A DNA stretch of 34,765 nucleotides from Alphaproteobacteria bacterium (GCA_003245575.1 QKCR01000097.1:1-34765); one strand, 5' to 3'. Shown: positions 7,895 through 16,992, counted from the stretch's first letter. The notes: generated from the letters alone by a model not told the origin. Program-made: numbers and translations.

Positions 7895-9324
7895 TGATGA
7901 TCTCGGTTTTTTTGCGTCATTTCTGGATTAAAATGGCTAGAAACATTCCAATTTTTTGAAATATCCTCCAAATTCTTAAACACTCCACTTCCCAACGCTG
8001 CAAGGTAAGCTGCACCAAGCGCAGTGGTTTCTCGACATGAAGGAATATCCACCGGCGTATCCAGAATATCTGACAAGAATTGAACCATAAATTTATTGGC
8101 TACTAGCCCCCCATCGACACGGAGAACATTTGGCTTTACCCCTGTGTCCTTTATAAAAGCCGACATCAAATCCTGTGTCTGATATGCTTGTGCCTCAAGA
8201 GCTGCGCGCGTGATATGCGCCCGTGTAGTATCTCTGGTTAACCCCATAATTGCGCCACGGGCATCAGGATTCCAATATGGTGCGCCCAATCCCGTAAAGG
8301 CGGGAATAAAGTAAACCCCATGCGTTCCTTCTACAGAATTTGCTAAGGCCTCACTTTCACCTGCATTCGAGAAGAACCCCATATTATCCCGTAAAAACTG
8401 GATCGCTGCGCCTGCAATAAAAATTGATCCTTCTAATACATAGGTTGTTTGACCATTTAGACGGTAGCCAATGCTGGTCAGAAGCTTGTTGTCGGATTTT
8501 TTATAGTCATGCCCTATGTTCATCAGGGAAAAACATCCTGTTCCATAGGTTGATTTCACCATGCCTTTTTCAAAGCAGGCCTGACCAATCAGGGCCGCTT
8601 GCTGATCTCCTGCAACACCAAGAATTTGATATTGTTTTGCAAATAAAGTTTCGGAAGTTGTTCCAAAATCCGCAACGTTATCCAAGACTTCTGGAAGAAT
8701 AGTTTCTGGGATACCAAATAAACCCAACAACTCCTGATCCCATTGATTTGTTCTGATGTTATAGAGCATCGTCCGACAAGCATTTGTTGCGTCTGTAACG
8801 TGACGCGCCCCATTCGTCAATTTCCAAATCAAATAGCAATCGACAGTGCCAAAGGCCAAATGACCTTCTTCTGCCAAATGTTTTACACCTTCAACGTGAT
8901 CCAAAATCCATTTTATTTTTGTGGCCGAGAAGTATGGGTCCAGTAAAAGGCCCGTCTTATCCGTAACCCTTTCTTCATGGCCCTTGGATTTAAGACCTGC
9001 GCAATATTCGGCGGTACGACGATCTTGCCAAACGATAGCGTTGTAGACAGGTTCTCCGTTGCGTTTATCCCATAAAATAGTTGTCTCGCGCTGATTGGTA
9101 ATTCCGAATGCTTTGCAATCAGGGTGTTTCTTCAATACATCCTTGATGCACGCATATGTATCTTGCCAGATCTCATCTGCATTTTGTTCGACCCATCCGT
9201 TTTGCGGGTAATAAAGCCGAAGTTCCTTTTGGGATGTTTCCAGCATGTCCCCTTTATCGTTAAAGACAATAGCTCTGGATGATGTTGTCCCTTGGTCAAT
9301 TGCCAGAAATTTATTCTGCATCAT
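7852..9324 (-). CDS. glpK: Glycerol kinase
   Basis: A 490-residue FGGY-family kinase that phosphorylates glycerol to glycerol-3-phosphate using ATP. FLAIDQGTTSSRAIVF near the N-terminus is the phosphate-binding motif. ITNQRETTILWDKRNG and YNAIVWQDRRT are glycerol kinase signatures, and VDGGLVANKFMVQFLSDIL with ETTALGAAYLAALG form the C-terminal FGGY region. Length is close to the usual 500. The start codon lies within the end of glpD (14-base overlap), so the two form one operon. Kinase plus dehydrogenase converts glycerol to dihydroxyacetone phosphate. No glpF or glpR is visible nearby. Confidence 0.96.
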   Translation of the reverse strand: MMQNKFLAIDQGTTSSRAIVFNDKGDMLETSQKELRLYYPQNGWVEQNADEIWQDTYACIKDVLKKHPDCKAFGITNQRETTILWDKRNGEPVYNAIVWQDRRTAEYCAGLKSKGHEERVTDKTGLLLDPYFSATKIKWILDHVEGVKHLAEEGHLAFGTVDCYLIWKLTNGARHVTDATNACRTMLYNIRTNQWDQELLGLFGIPETILPEVLDNVADFGTTSETLFAKQYQILGVAGDQQAALIGQACFEKGMVKSTYGTGCFSLMNIGHDYKKSDNKLLTSIGYRLNGQTTYVLEGSIFIAGAAIQFLRDNMGFFSNAGESEALANSVEGTHGVYFIPAFTGLGAPYWNPDARGAIMGLTRDTTRAHITRAALEAQAYQTQDLMSAFIKDTGVKPNVLRVDGGLVANKFMVQFLSDILDTPVDIPSCRETTALGAAYLAALGSGVFKNLEDISKNWNVSSHFNPEMTQKNRDHHYAGWRSAVDKLRA

Positions 9325-10708
9325 GACGATCTCCCTTTTCCAATAGAGATTGGGTCATTTTTTTGACCTGTTCAAGCTTATCTTTCGGGAGATGTAATCC
9401 CCATTTCGTTCTGCGCCAGATAAGATCGTCGACTTCCCTGACCCATTCTTCGCGGATAAAATATTTAATGTCTTTCTCGTCGGGACTATCGGTTATTAGT
9501 TTGATCGGACAATAAGGAAGCTCTTTCTGATCTGTCCATTTTCCTCTCAACTGCGGAAAATCATTTCTTAGTATTTCCATGACTTCTTCCGCCAATGTCC
9601 GATAGGTGGTAATTTTTCCTCCGAAGATACTTAGGAGCAGCGCACCATCTTTTCTGCGATCCTGATAAAATCTGTAATCCCGAGAGATTGTGCGGACATC
9701 TGTTTCATGATCTTCGAATAAGGGACGCACACCCGAAAAAGACCACACAATATCATCCGGATTCGTCTGTTTTTCGAAATGGGCATTCAAGGCTTTGCAC
9801 AAATATGATTTTTCGGATTGGGTCGCTGATGCCTCTATCGGGTCCCCACTAAAATCTGTTTCAGTTGTGCCACACATCGTATATCCCCCATAGGGAAAGA
9901 CAAATATCACACGCTTATCAGGAAGCTGCAGCAGATAAGAGTGATCTCCATCATAAAGCTTAGGCACGACGATATGTGAGCCTTGCACAAGCCTCAATGT
10001 TGGCGTGTCATTCATTAAATGGTTGGTGGTTTTTAGAAACTCATGGACATATGGGCCTGTCGCATTGATAACTACTTTGGCTGATACCTTGTCATCATGA
10101 CCTGATTTCATATCTTTTAAAGATATGGTCCAGCTTTGCCCGCTTCGTGTTAGATCAGTACATCTTGTATAGTTTTTGACCGTTGCCCCTTTTAGTTCTG
10201 CAGACTTCAAGTTCAGGATCACAAGGCGCGCATCATCAACCCAACAATCCGCATATGTGAAGCCTTTATCAATATTCTTTCCTAGAGGCTTCCCGAACTT
10301 ATGAGTTTTCAAATTAATCATGGATGAGGCGGGCAATTTTTTTCTTGGCCACAGATGGTCGTATATAAACAACCCTATGCGTACCATCCATGCCGGACGC
10401 ACCGCATTCTGGTGTGGAATACAAAATTCCATAGGATGAACAATCTGCGGGGCGATTTTAAGCATAACCTCTCGTTCAGCCAGAGATTTTCTCACCAAAC
10501 CGAAGTCATAAAATTCCAAATACCGCAAGCCGCCATGGATCATTTTCGAACTTGCAGACGACGTACAACCTGCGAAGTCTCCTTGATCAACCAGAAGCAC
10601 CTTCAGACCACGGCCGGCCGCATCGCGTGCAATTCCTGCCCCGTTTATGCCCCCGCCGATAATGCATATGTCATATTGCGACTCAACCATCTTTAAATGG
10701 TAGAGCAT
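9311..10708 (-). CDS. glpD: Aerobic glycerol-3-phosphate dehydrogenase
   Basis: An FAD-dependent membrane-associated enzyme that oxidises glycerol-3-phosphate to dihydroxyacetone phosphate and passes electrons to quinone. YDICIIGGGINGAGIARDAA is the FAD Rossmann motif, followed by SSKMIHGGLRYLE; SGVRPLFEDHE and LSIFGGKITTYRTLAEE are family signatures. EEWVREVDDLIWRRTKWGL is the conserved C-terminal helix. The protein is 465 residues against about 500 in E. coli. The shortening is internal: the stretch between WTDQKELP and IKYFIREEW is only about 15 residues instead of roughly 60. The start may be the ATG at 10708 or the one at 10690 (MVESQYD); neither has a strong ribosome binding site. Confidence 0.93.
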   Translation of the reverse strand: MLYHLKMVESQYDICIIGGGINGAGIARDAAGRGLKVLLVDQGDFAGCTSSASSKMIHGGLRYLEFYDFGLVRKSLAEREVMLKIAPQIVHPMEFCIPHQNAVRPAWMVRIGLFIYDHLWPRKKLPASSMINLKTHKFGKPLGKNIDKGFTYADCWVDDARLVILNLKSAELKGATVKNYTRCTDLTRSGQSWTISLKDMKSGHDDKVSAKVVINATGPYVHEFLKTTNHLMNDTPTLRLVQGSHIVVPKLYDGDHSYLLQLPDKRVIFVFPYGGYTMCGTTETDFSGDPIEASATQSEKSYLCKALNAHFEKQTNPDDIVWSFSGVRPLFEDHETDVRTISRDYRFYQDRRKDGALLLSIFGGKITTYRTLAEEVMEILRNDFPQLRGKWTDQKELPYCPIKLITDSPDEKDIKYFIREEWVREVDDLIWRRTKWGLHLPKDKLEQVKKMTQSLLEKGDRHDAE

Positions 10709-10751
10709 GCCTTAAGGGGATGCAACGCGTTATGGCGTGTTATGCCATTCT

Positions 10752-11168
10752 TTAGGCCACTCTTTGCGCATCCATTTTTGACTTAATGACCCGTAATTTT
10801 ATTTCCAAATGCGCCGGAGAAAACGGTTTCCGGATATAGGCTGTAACCCCGCTGGATTTTGCCATAGAAACTGACTCTACATCGCTGCGCCCTGTAATCA
10901 TAAGGAACGGGACATCAGGGTAGACTGTACGCATTTGCTTTAATAGGTCTATTCCTGACATTTTCGGCATATTCCAGTCGCAAATGACAATATCAATCAT
11001 ATCCATTGCACTATCCGTAAAGACCATGGCTTCCTTCCCATCTGGTGCTTCGAAAATTTGGGTAATCCCCAATTCCGTTAGCATATTACGGATCATAGCG
11101 CGTACCTCCAGTTGATCATCAACAACCAGAATCTTAAGATCTTTGATTGACTGTATATTTTTAGACAT
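10752..11168 (-). CDS. Single-domain response regulator (CheY-like)
   Basis: A 138-residue stand-alone receiver domain. D17 and D18 (VVDD) form the acid pocket. D64 in VICDWNMPKMSG is the phosphoacceptor, T92 in MITGRSD and K114 in YIRKPF complete the active site. There is no output domain, so it must act by binding a partner or as a phosphate relay. It follows the hybrid kinase gene on the same strand with a 33-base gap, which makes it the likely phosphotransfer target of that kinase. It may be cotranscribed with glpD and glpK, 43 bases further on. Confidence 0.93.
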   Translation of the reverse strand: MSKNIQSIKDLKILVVDDQLEVRAMIRNMLTELGITQIFEAPDGKEAMVFTDSAMDMIDIVICDWNMPKMSGIDLLKQMRTVYPDVPFLMITGRSDVESVSMAKSSGVTAYIRKPFSPAHLEIKLRVIKSKMDAQRVA

Positions 11169-11201
11169 GTGGTCCTCCCCTGAAAAATGTCTGATTACTT
11201 G

Positions 11202-13238
11202 TTACTTTTCCCAAACAACACCCGCAGCCGCTTGTATCGGGTTACCGAGCGCTGTTTGCTCCATAATTTTTTTCAAATTTTCCTGCATAATCGGTTTAGC
11301 CAGAAATACGACATCATCCGGCAAATCTATTTCGGATATTTCGCCCCTGACAGGGTACCCGCTCATAAAAACGATATGTGTGTCAGGTCGAACTTCTTTA
11401 AATAATTCTGCCAGTTCTAATCCACCCAATTGGGGCATCACCATATCCGTCAACAGAAAATCAATTTCTCCGTCATATTCATCCTGCAGTTCAAGGGCTT
11501 CATTCCCATTAGCAGCCTTCATCACTTTCATTCCGAACCCTTCCAGAGTCGATTGCATTAGTTCCAGTAAGTCCGGTTCATCTTCGGCGACAATGACAGT
11601 TTTCCCCAAAAGCTGCGCGGGAGACTTATCCTGATCTTCCACTCTATTTGTTTCGGGTGCTGCATCACTTTCGGGGAACCAAATAGAAAAGCTTGTGCCC
11701 TTACCTATCTCCGAATCCACATTCATGTCTGCATTCATTTGCTGGATTAAGCCGTAGACCATTGATAACCCAAGGCCCGTACCTTTACCTTGTTCTTTTG
11801 TAGTAAAGAACGGATCAAACATTCTTTCCATGACTTCTCTGGACATCCCCGTCCCAGTATCCGAAATCTTAAGAAGGGAGCCTCTTCCTTTATCTTCGCG
11901 GCTGAGAGCTTCCAGACTGATTTTTATACTGCCTCCATCAGGCATGGCATCCCGGGCGTTTATGCTCAGATTCATGATTATCTGCGAAATTATATCTGCC
12001 GTCGCTCTGATATAATGCGAGTTTTGATCACATGTAATTTCCAATGATACATTGACCCCAAGCAATGGCGTCAGAAGTGTTTTCATCTCCTGAATTTGGT
12101 CAGCTAGATTTATTGTTCTTGTTTCACCAACACGATGCTTTCCAAATGTAAGCAATTGGCGAGTTAAGCCACTCCCACGTTGCGTGGCTTGCAATATTTT
12201 TCCTAAATGCATATCTATTGCATCGCCGCGTTTCAGTGCTGTTTGAGCCATGCAAGCATAGCCCTCTATAATCGCCAGAATATTGTTGAAATCATGGGCA
12301 ACCCCCCCTGCCAATTGACCGATAGCTTCCAGCTTTTGTGTTTGGCGCAACCTGTCTTCCTGAAGCTTTGTTTGGGTTTGGTTTGCCAAAAAACCAATCA
12401 GCAGATTTCCATCTTGTCCTGACTTATAAAAATATAATTCTAACCATTTATCTTCATTTTCTTTAGATACGCGATGCCAGACACTACATTTAGACAACTC
12501 TCCATTGAGAACTTGTTGCAGATTATCCATTTCGTCAGAAAAAGCACCTTTCATAAATTTTTCTCCGGGTTCTCCGATATGCTTCTCCACGTTTATATCC
12601 AATAAATTTGCAACAGCCTGATTTGCGAAGATCAGTCTTTTTTCTTCGGTATCATTCTCCAATATGAATATCCCTTTTCTGGAAGTCTGGATCGCTTCTG
12701 TCAGAATGCGGTTTTCTCTATTCAGTTTGAACAAATCATCTGACCTATATTTGAGGGCAGAAATATCGGTCAGTTCTACAATAATCCCTTTTGATGATTG
12801 GGGTATGACACGGACGATGTAGAAAGATCCGTCTTTTGGAGAAATAATTTCATGAAATACCGTCGTGCGCGGATTGGTACTCTCAAAAAGCAGTCCTGCC
12901 TGCTCTTGTGCATCCAGAGAATTGTCAAAAATATAAGAGATTAATTCCCGATAATTTTTTATTTTCTCCTGAGATTTATTTTTACAAGCATCGAGTATTT
13001 GGCATTCTTCACATTCATCGGTTCTTTCTTCCTTTGCGCCGGCTAGTTGAGGGATAAGCTCACAGGCCCGACAGTTGGCCGTTATCAGCTCCCCGGAAGA
13101 GTCAAAGTAAATCAACGCCAACTCAAGCGAGTTTAGCGCTTCTTCCAATATGTCCTTCTTTTGAGGAAAAATCCCTTTGATAAAAGATTTTAAATCCCCC
13201 CAGATTTCAGAATCCTGATTTTTTCTTAGCTTCAGCAT
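11202..13238 (-). CDS. Soluble hybrid histidine kinase with two PAS-like domains, CckA-like core
   Basis: A 678-residue protein with no membrane span or signal peptide. Order: PAS-like domain at about 30-160, second PAS at 180-290, HisKA dimerisation domain with H315 in [11 protein letters not shown], HATPase at 412-522 ([31 protein letters not shown]), and a receiver at 546-665 with D598 and K648. The HisKA sequence and the hybrid layout are close to the CckA type, but CckA is membrane bound, so I would not name it cckA. The first PAS carries a five-cysteine cluster (C56, C59, C76, C79, C85) that may bind metal or sense redox state. The start ATG has AGGA upstream. The single-domain regulator follows directly. 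Confidence 0.9.
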   Translation of the reverse strand: MLKLRKNQDSEIWGDLKSFIKGIFPQKKDILEEALNSLELALIYFDSSGELITANCRACELIPQLAGAKEERTDECEECQILDACKNKSQEKIKNYRELISYIFDNSLDAQEQAGLLFESTNPRTTVFHEIISPKDGSFYIVRVIPQSSKGIIVELTDISALKYRSDDLFKLNRENRILTEAIQTSRKGIFILENDTEEKRLIFANQAVANLLDINVEKHIGEPGEKFMKGAFSDEMDNLQQVLNGELSKCSVWHRVSKENEDKWLELYFYKSGQDGNLLIGFLANQTQTKLQEDRLRQTQKLEAIGQLAGGVAHDFNNILAIIEGYACMAQTALKRGDAIDMHLGKILQATQRGSGLTRQLLTFGKHRVGETRTINLADQIQEMKTLLTPLLGVNVSLEITCDQNSHYIRATADIISQIIMNLSINARDAMPDGGSIKISLEALSREDKGRGSLLKISDTGTGMSREVMERMFDPFFTTKEQGKGTGLGLSMVYGLIQQMNADMNVDSEIGKGTSFSIWFPESDAAPETNRVEDQDKSPAQLLGKTVIVAEDEPDLLELMQSTLEGFGMKVMKAANGNEALELQDEYDGEIDFLLTDMVMPQLGGLELAELFKEVRPDTHIVFMSGYPVRGEISEIDLPDDVVFLAKPIMQENLKKIMEQTALGNPIQAAAGVVWEK

Positions 13239-13290
13239 GGCATTACATCCTATGATTGTAATATTAGCCTGAAATTCCTAATAGATCACT

Positions 13291-13319
13291 TTGACATACA
13301 CCCGTATTTCCTGCACATT
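13291..13319 (+). promoter_or_regulatory. Candidate promoter TTGACA before the YjbH gene
   Basis: TTGACA at 13291-13296 is a perfect -35. The only -10 candidates at 17-19 bases are CACATT to CATTAT, which abut ATG 13320. If this is the promoter, transcription starts inside the first codons of the long ORF, and the true start would be ATG 13350. Confidence 0.4.
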
Positions 13320-15455
13320 ATGCCGATCAAAAAATTTGTAGTGATAACAATGTATTTACCAAGAGACGTTCAACGAAAAATCTCTTTGGCATACTGCCTA
13401 TGCATTCTGTTTACAGGTGTATGTGTGGTTGCACAGTCGGCGCTTGCCCAATCCAGTGCTGATTTTTCCGGTTCACTTGGCCTCAATGTTGTTCCTAATG
13501 CCCGAATGGATCCAGTTGGCACAATTCGTCTCGGCGCATCCAATGTCGGAGACTATCAGTTCGGAACGTTTGGTATGCAAATTTCGGATAGGCTATATCT
13601 GGGTGTTCGACAGTCATCCTTAAAAAATCCCGACACAGATCAGAAGCAACTTTTCCCCGGAATGGACCTTAAATATAGGCTCTTTCGTGAAAGATCCATG
13701 CGACCGGAAATTTCAGTCGGCTTTCAATCCTTGTTTGGGCACAAAAGAATGTCTGCCGAATACTTGGCTCTTTCAAAACGCTATGAGCAATTTGATTTTA
13801 CAGCAGGTGTCGGGTGGGGAAGGTTGGGAACACGTCATAGCATCCCCAACCCCTTATTGATAAAATCCTTATCTTCATCTTCACGTGATCTGGACGGAGA
13901 TGACCCAAGTGGTCTCAATAATTTATTTCGTGGAGATGCAGGATTATTTGCAGGTATCCAATATGATGTGCCAGCAATTTCTGGTCTATCCCTAAAAGCT
14001 GATTTGAGCAGCGATGGATGGAAGGCAGAGAAAGCCGCTTATTCTAAATTTGATGCACCATCAGCCTGGAGCCTCGGCCTATCTTACCGACCTTATGAAT
14101 GGCTGGATCTCGGGGCAGCTATGGTCGGAAAAAATCAACTCATGGCCCGTGTGTCTTTTTCTCCCAGTATGGCAAATTGGCCCATTTATGAATCCGGAAG
14201 ACCTACTCCCGTTACACTTCTTGATGGACGCCCAAGCGTTTCACCCCTCTATCGCAAAAGCACTGACGAAGAATCCGAACGACTTGGATTGAAAAATATC
14301 TATACCGAAAATATGTCGACCGGAGCTGATCTGGATTTAAAAGACCATTCCTCAACAGCACTCCAAATAGGACAAGGCGCACGCCATCTTTCAAACATAG
14401 CAGGATCGCGGCCTGAGCAGCTGTCGTTCCATCTCTCGAAATATGGATTGCGTGGCCCGAGCCTATCGCTCAACAGGCGTGACATTGAGATGGCCGAGCT
14501 CACACATCAGGGGAGCGCTGAGGAAGTTTGGCAAAATACATTGATTGACTCTGTATTGCCTGAGAGCATCAAGCGCGCCAAAGACAAATTCAAAGAAAGC
14601 TTCGGGTTCCATATAAATTTCAAGAATGAACTTTCTTTATCTGAAGAAGATTCAGGGTCTATTTATCGTACGATGGTTGTTCCATCTTTTTCCAAACGCA
14701 TCGGTACGCATTTTATTACCGAGCAATCATTGCGCATTAATCTGATGGACAATACGGAGCGGATAGAAAAATATCGCGGCATTAGTCTCTCCCCTATACG
14801 ATCAGATATTTCCTCTTTTACACGACAGCGCATTCTGTTTGACCGTCAATATCTGGCAGGATTTGCAACCATCGCAAAAGATATTCATGTCGCCGGGACT
14901 GTTGGCTATCTTGAAGAGATGTATGCAGGGCTTTCGGGAGAAGTTCTTTATCGCCCATTTGACAGACCTTGGGCTGTTGGTTTGGAAGTTGATTCTGTTT
15001 CCAAACGCGATCCTGCCTCAACATGGGCACTTTCTGTATCGGGCGAAAAAGTTTTGAGTGCCTTTGTAAACGGGTATTACGAATTGCCGGGAACGGGAGC
15101 AACCTTTCAAGCCAGTGCTGGACGCTTCTTGGCGGGCGATGTTGGCGCCGATCTCAAACTGAGTAACGAACTGGATAATGGCGTTGTATTAAGCGGCACA
15201 TTCCGCGCATCTAATCGCAAGGATCCCGATATATACGGCGGAAAAACCAATCTATATGCAGGCATATCTGTGTCTGCTCCACTAGGTGAACTTCCCTTCC
15301 TGCCGAACGGAAGTCGTGCGTCCCTTGATATAAAACCAATGGGCCGTGATACGGCCCAGAGATTAGATCACCCCGTGCCTTTATATCAGGTCACGGAACC
15401 TTTATCCTATCGTTCTATTACGCGGCACTGGTCTGAGTTGACGGGCCGGCCTTGA
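13320..15455 (+). CDS. YjbH-family outer membrane / exopolysaccharide protein
   Basis: A 711-residue exported protein. The first-Met version has a long charged lead. Starting at ATG 13350 (MYLPRDVQRK) gives a normal signal peptide with hydrophobic core ISLAYCLCILFTGVCVV and cleavage near SALAQ-SS. The mature protein opens DFSGSLGLNVVPNARMDPVG, the glycine- and proline-rich start typical of YjbH (E. coli YjbH is about 700 residues). Alternating beta strands with aromatic ends throughout and a C-terminal segment AVGLEVDSVSKRD...FQASAGRFLAGDVGADLKL fit a beta-barrel-like outer membrane protein linked to exopolysaccharide secretion. The rest of a yjbEFG operon is not present here. The 3' end overlaps the opposing dehydrogenase gene by 38 bases. 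Confidence 0.8.
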   Translation: MPIKKFVVITMYLPRDVQRKISLAYCLCILFTGVCVVAQSALAQSSADFSGSLGLNVVPNARMDPVGTIRLGASNVGDYQFGTFGMQISDRLYLGVRQSSLKNPDTDQKQLFPGMDLKYRLFRERSMRPEISVGFQSLFGHKRMSAEYLALSKRYEQFDFTAGVGWGRLGTRHSIPNPLLIKSLSSSSRDLDGDDPSGLNNLFRGDAGLFAGIQYDVPAISGLSLKADLSSDGWKAEKAAYSKFDAPSAWSLGLSYRPYEWLDLGAAMVGKNQLMARVSFSPSMANWPIYESGRPTPVTLLDGRPSVSPLYRKSTDEESERLGLKNIYTENMSTGADLDLKDHSSTALQIGQGARHLSNIAGSRPEQLSFHLSKYGLRGPSLSLNRRDIEMAELTHQGSAEEVWQNTLIDSVLPESIKRAKDKFKESFGFHINFKNELSLSEEDSGSIYRTMVVPSFSKRIGTHFITEQSLRINLMDNTERIEKYRGISLSPIRSDISSFTRQRILFDRQYLAGFATIAKDIHVAGTVGYLEEMYAGLSGEVLYRPFDRPWAVGLEVDSVSKRDPASTWALSVSGEKVLSAFVNGYYELPGTGATFQASAGRFLAGDVGADLKLSNELDNGVVLSGTFRASNRKDPDIYGGKTNLYAGISVSAPLGELPFLPNGSRASLDIKPMGRDTAQRLDHPVPLYQVTEPLSYRSITRHWSELTGRP

Positions 15456-16545
15456 AAATTTCTTCTGCCAATTGATCTGCAGCTTCACCTGTTCCAATCG
15501 TCTTGTTGTCAGCCAGAGTGAACACACGCCCCAAAGTTTCTTCGATGCGCGAGACATGTGACATCATCGTATCACGTGTCAATTCATGTTGATACGGATT
15601 GCGTGCTGTCCGCCAGAAATATTCGTAACCGACGCTGGTAATTCCACCAGAGTTGATTGCGTAGTCCGGCGCATAAACAATTCCTTTTTCCTTGAGCATC
15701 GCGTCATGCCGTCTTTCTGCCAATTGGTTGTTGGCGGCACCACCGATAATTCCTGCTTTTATTTCAGGAATTGTGCGGTCATTCAGGCCTGCCCCCAGCG
15801 CACATGGTGCGAAAATATCTACATCCAGCTTGTGAATTTCTGCTGCAGGCGCAATATGAACCTGTGAACTAAATTGTTGTTGTGCACGTTCCAGAACATC
15901 CTGATGAATATCAGCCACCCAGAGCTCTGCGCCATCTTTTGCCAAATACTCAGCCAGCGCATATCCGACAGCACCCATTCCTTGGATGGCTATTTTTCTA
16001 CCGCTCAGATTTGGTTCACCGTATTTCTCACGTGCACATGCTTTCAGTCCGCAATATACGCCGTATGCAGTTACAGGAGACGGGTTTCCTGCAACACCTT
16101 CACCACTTCCTGTTTCGGGGAGACCTGCGACATAGCTGGTTGCTTTGGAAATTTCGATCATATCTTCTTCCGTAGAGCCGACATCTTCTGCCGTAATATA
16201 GGAGCCACCCATTTGCTCTACAGCTTCTCCGAAGCTTTGCATGAAGCCCGGCTTTTTAATCTCTCTTGGGTTACCGATAATAACGGCCTTTCCACCACCT
16301 AGCGGCAAGCCCGCTAAAGCAGATTTGTAGGTCATCCCTTTGGAAAGACGCAAAACATCCGTTACGGCATCATTAATTTCTGCGTATGGGTAAATACGGC
16401 ATCCGCCAAGTGATGATCCAAGATTTGTGTTATGCACTGCAATAATTGCACGAAGTCCTGTTGCCTGATCTGTAAACATCACAACTTTTTCATGATTATC
16501 AAAGCTAGGGTGGATGGAGACATCTAAATCTTCGCGCGTTAACAT
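15418..16545 (-). CDS. Leucine dehydrogenase-type (Glu/Leu/Phe/Val family) amino acid dehydrogenase
   Basis: A 375-residue NAD-dependent enzyme that deaminates branched-chain or aromatic amino acids to 2-oxo acids. K74 and K86 in LSKGMTYKSALAGLPLGGGK are the substrate and catalytic lysines. GSYITAEDVGST and VAGNPSPVTAYGVYCGLKA follow. IQGMGAVGYALAEYL is the dinucleotide-binding motif, and AGAANNQL is represented here by IIGGAANNQLAE. Leucine dehydrogenases (about 360 residues) match better than the larger glutamate enzymes, but substrate preference cannot be read with certainty. AGGA lies upstream of ATG 16545. It is monocistronic, with an inverted repeat in its leader. Confidence 0.9.
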   Translation of the reverse strand: MLTREDLDVSIHPSFDNHEKVVMFTDQATGLRAIIAVHNTNLGSSLGGCRIYPYAEINDAVTDVLRLSKGMTYKSALAGLPLGGGKAVIIGNPREIKKPGFMQSFGEAVEQMGGSYITAEDVGSTEEDMIEISKATSYVAGLPETGSGEGVAGNPSPVTAYGVYCGLKACAREKYGEPNLSGRKIAIQGMGAVGYALAEYLAKDGAELWVADIHQDVLERAQQQFSSQVHIAPAAEIHKLDVDIFAPCALGAGLNDRTIPEIKAGIIGGAANNQLAERRHDAMLKEKGIVYAPDYAINSGGITSVGYEYFWRTARNPYQHELTRDTMMSHVSRIEETLGRVFTLADNKTIGTGEAADQLAEEIFKAGPSTQTSAA

Positions 16546-16584
16546 TCCGCAGTCCTTCCTGAGGGTTATAGGTCTTCGTTAAAA

Positions 16585-16611
16585 TTTAAGTATCGGGTAC
16601 TTAAAACCCGA
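16585..16611 (-). promoter_or_regulatory. Inverted repeat before the amino acid dehydrogenase (possible operator or leader switch)
   Basis: TTTAAGTA (16585-16592) and TACTTAAA (16598-16605) are perfect 8-base arms around TCGGG. Overlapping them, TCGGGT (16593-16598) pairs with ACCCGA (16606-16611) around a 7-base loop, so the two pairings are mutually exclusive in RNA. An Lrp/AsnC-type regulator site or a leader switch is possible; nothing identifies the regulator. Confidence 0.45.
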
Positions 16612-16640
16612 ACCAACAAAAAATCAAGTGAATAGCAATC

Positions 16641-16669
16641 AAAAAAAAAGCCGCCCCTAAAGGCGGTTT
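16641..16669 (-). terminator. Rho-independent terminator (minus strand)
   Basis: On the minus strand a CCGCC/GGCGG stem with a six-base loop is followed at once by C and nine Ts (plus strand A-run 16641-16649). It lies about 100 bases before the dehydrogenase start, so it ends a transcript arriving from upstream, not the dehydrogenase itself. Confidence 0.75.
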
Positions 16670-16845
16670 GTGAAGTTTGGGTACCAGAACGGAAAAACTT
16701 GCTGGAAAATTTCGCTCTAAAATCCCGAATTCTTAATCAAAAACTATTACTTACCCTTCCCTAAACTCCGCCGCCATCTGCAGAGACACACCTTTTTTCA
16801 CCTAGACTTTTATTTCCGACCGGACATGAAGCCCGTTTATTTCCC
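16641..16845 (-). ncRNA. Candidate small RNA between two terminators
   Basis: The preceding gene already has its own terminator at 16938-16966, yet a second strong terminator ends at 16641. Between them the minus strand has TATAAT (16856-16851) in a very AT-rich context, then about 200 bases without a plausible ORF. A short non-coding transcript of about 200 bases would explain this. The -35 is poor and I recognise no RNA family. Confidence 0.25.
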
Positions 16846-16937
16846 CTATAATTATAATTTACATAAAATTTTAGATAAAAGCAAATAGTATTTTCTATAA
16901 TAAATATCGCATTGATTTTATTATGTAATTTTTTGAC

Positions 16938-16966
16938 AAAAAAAGAGCCCTCACCTTGGAGAGCCC
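16938..16966 (-). terminator. Rho-independent terminator after the phosphatase/small-protein pair
   Basis: On the minus strand GGGCTCTC pairs with GAGGGCTC (8 pairs, two G-U) around a six-base loop, followed by seven Ts. It lies 27 bases after the stop of the gene at 16993-17382. Confidence 0.75.
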
Positions 16967-16992
16967 AAATTTCTTATAGAAATCTGTTAGAA

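Larger units (their letters stand above)
16546..16992. other. Long intergenic region (447 bases)
   Basis: No ORF over about 20 codons is credible here. It contains, on the minus strand, a terminator just after the small unknown gene (16938-16966), then about 270 AT-rich bases with TATAAT at 16851-16856, a second terminator (16641-16669), and an inverted repeat 40-66 bases before the dehydrogenase start. Two successive terminators suggest a short transcription unit between them. Confidence 0.6.

Noticed and set aside
10688-10708. ACCAT/ATGGT hairpin at the glpD start as a riboswitch
   Set aside because: Five-base arms only and no conserved riboswitch core; treated as chance.
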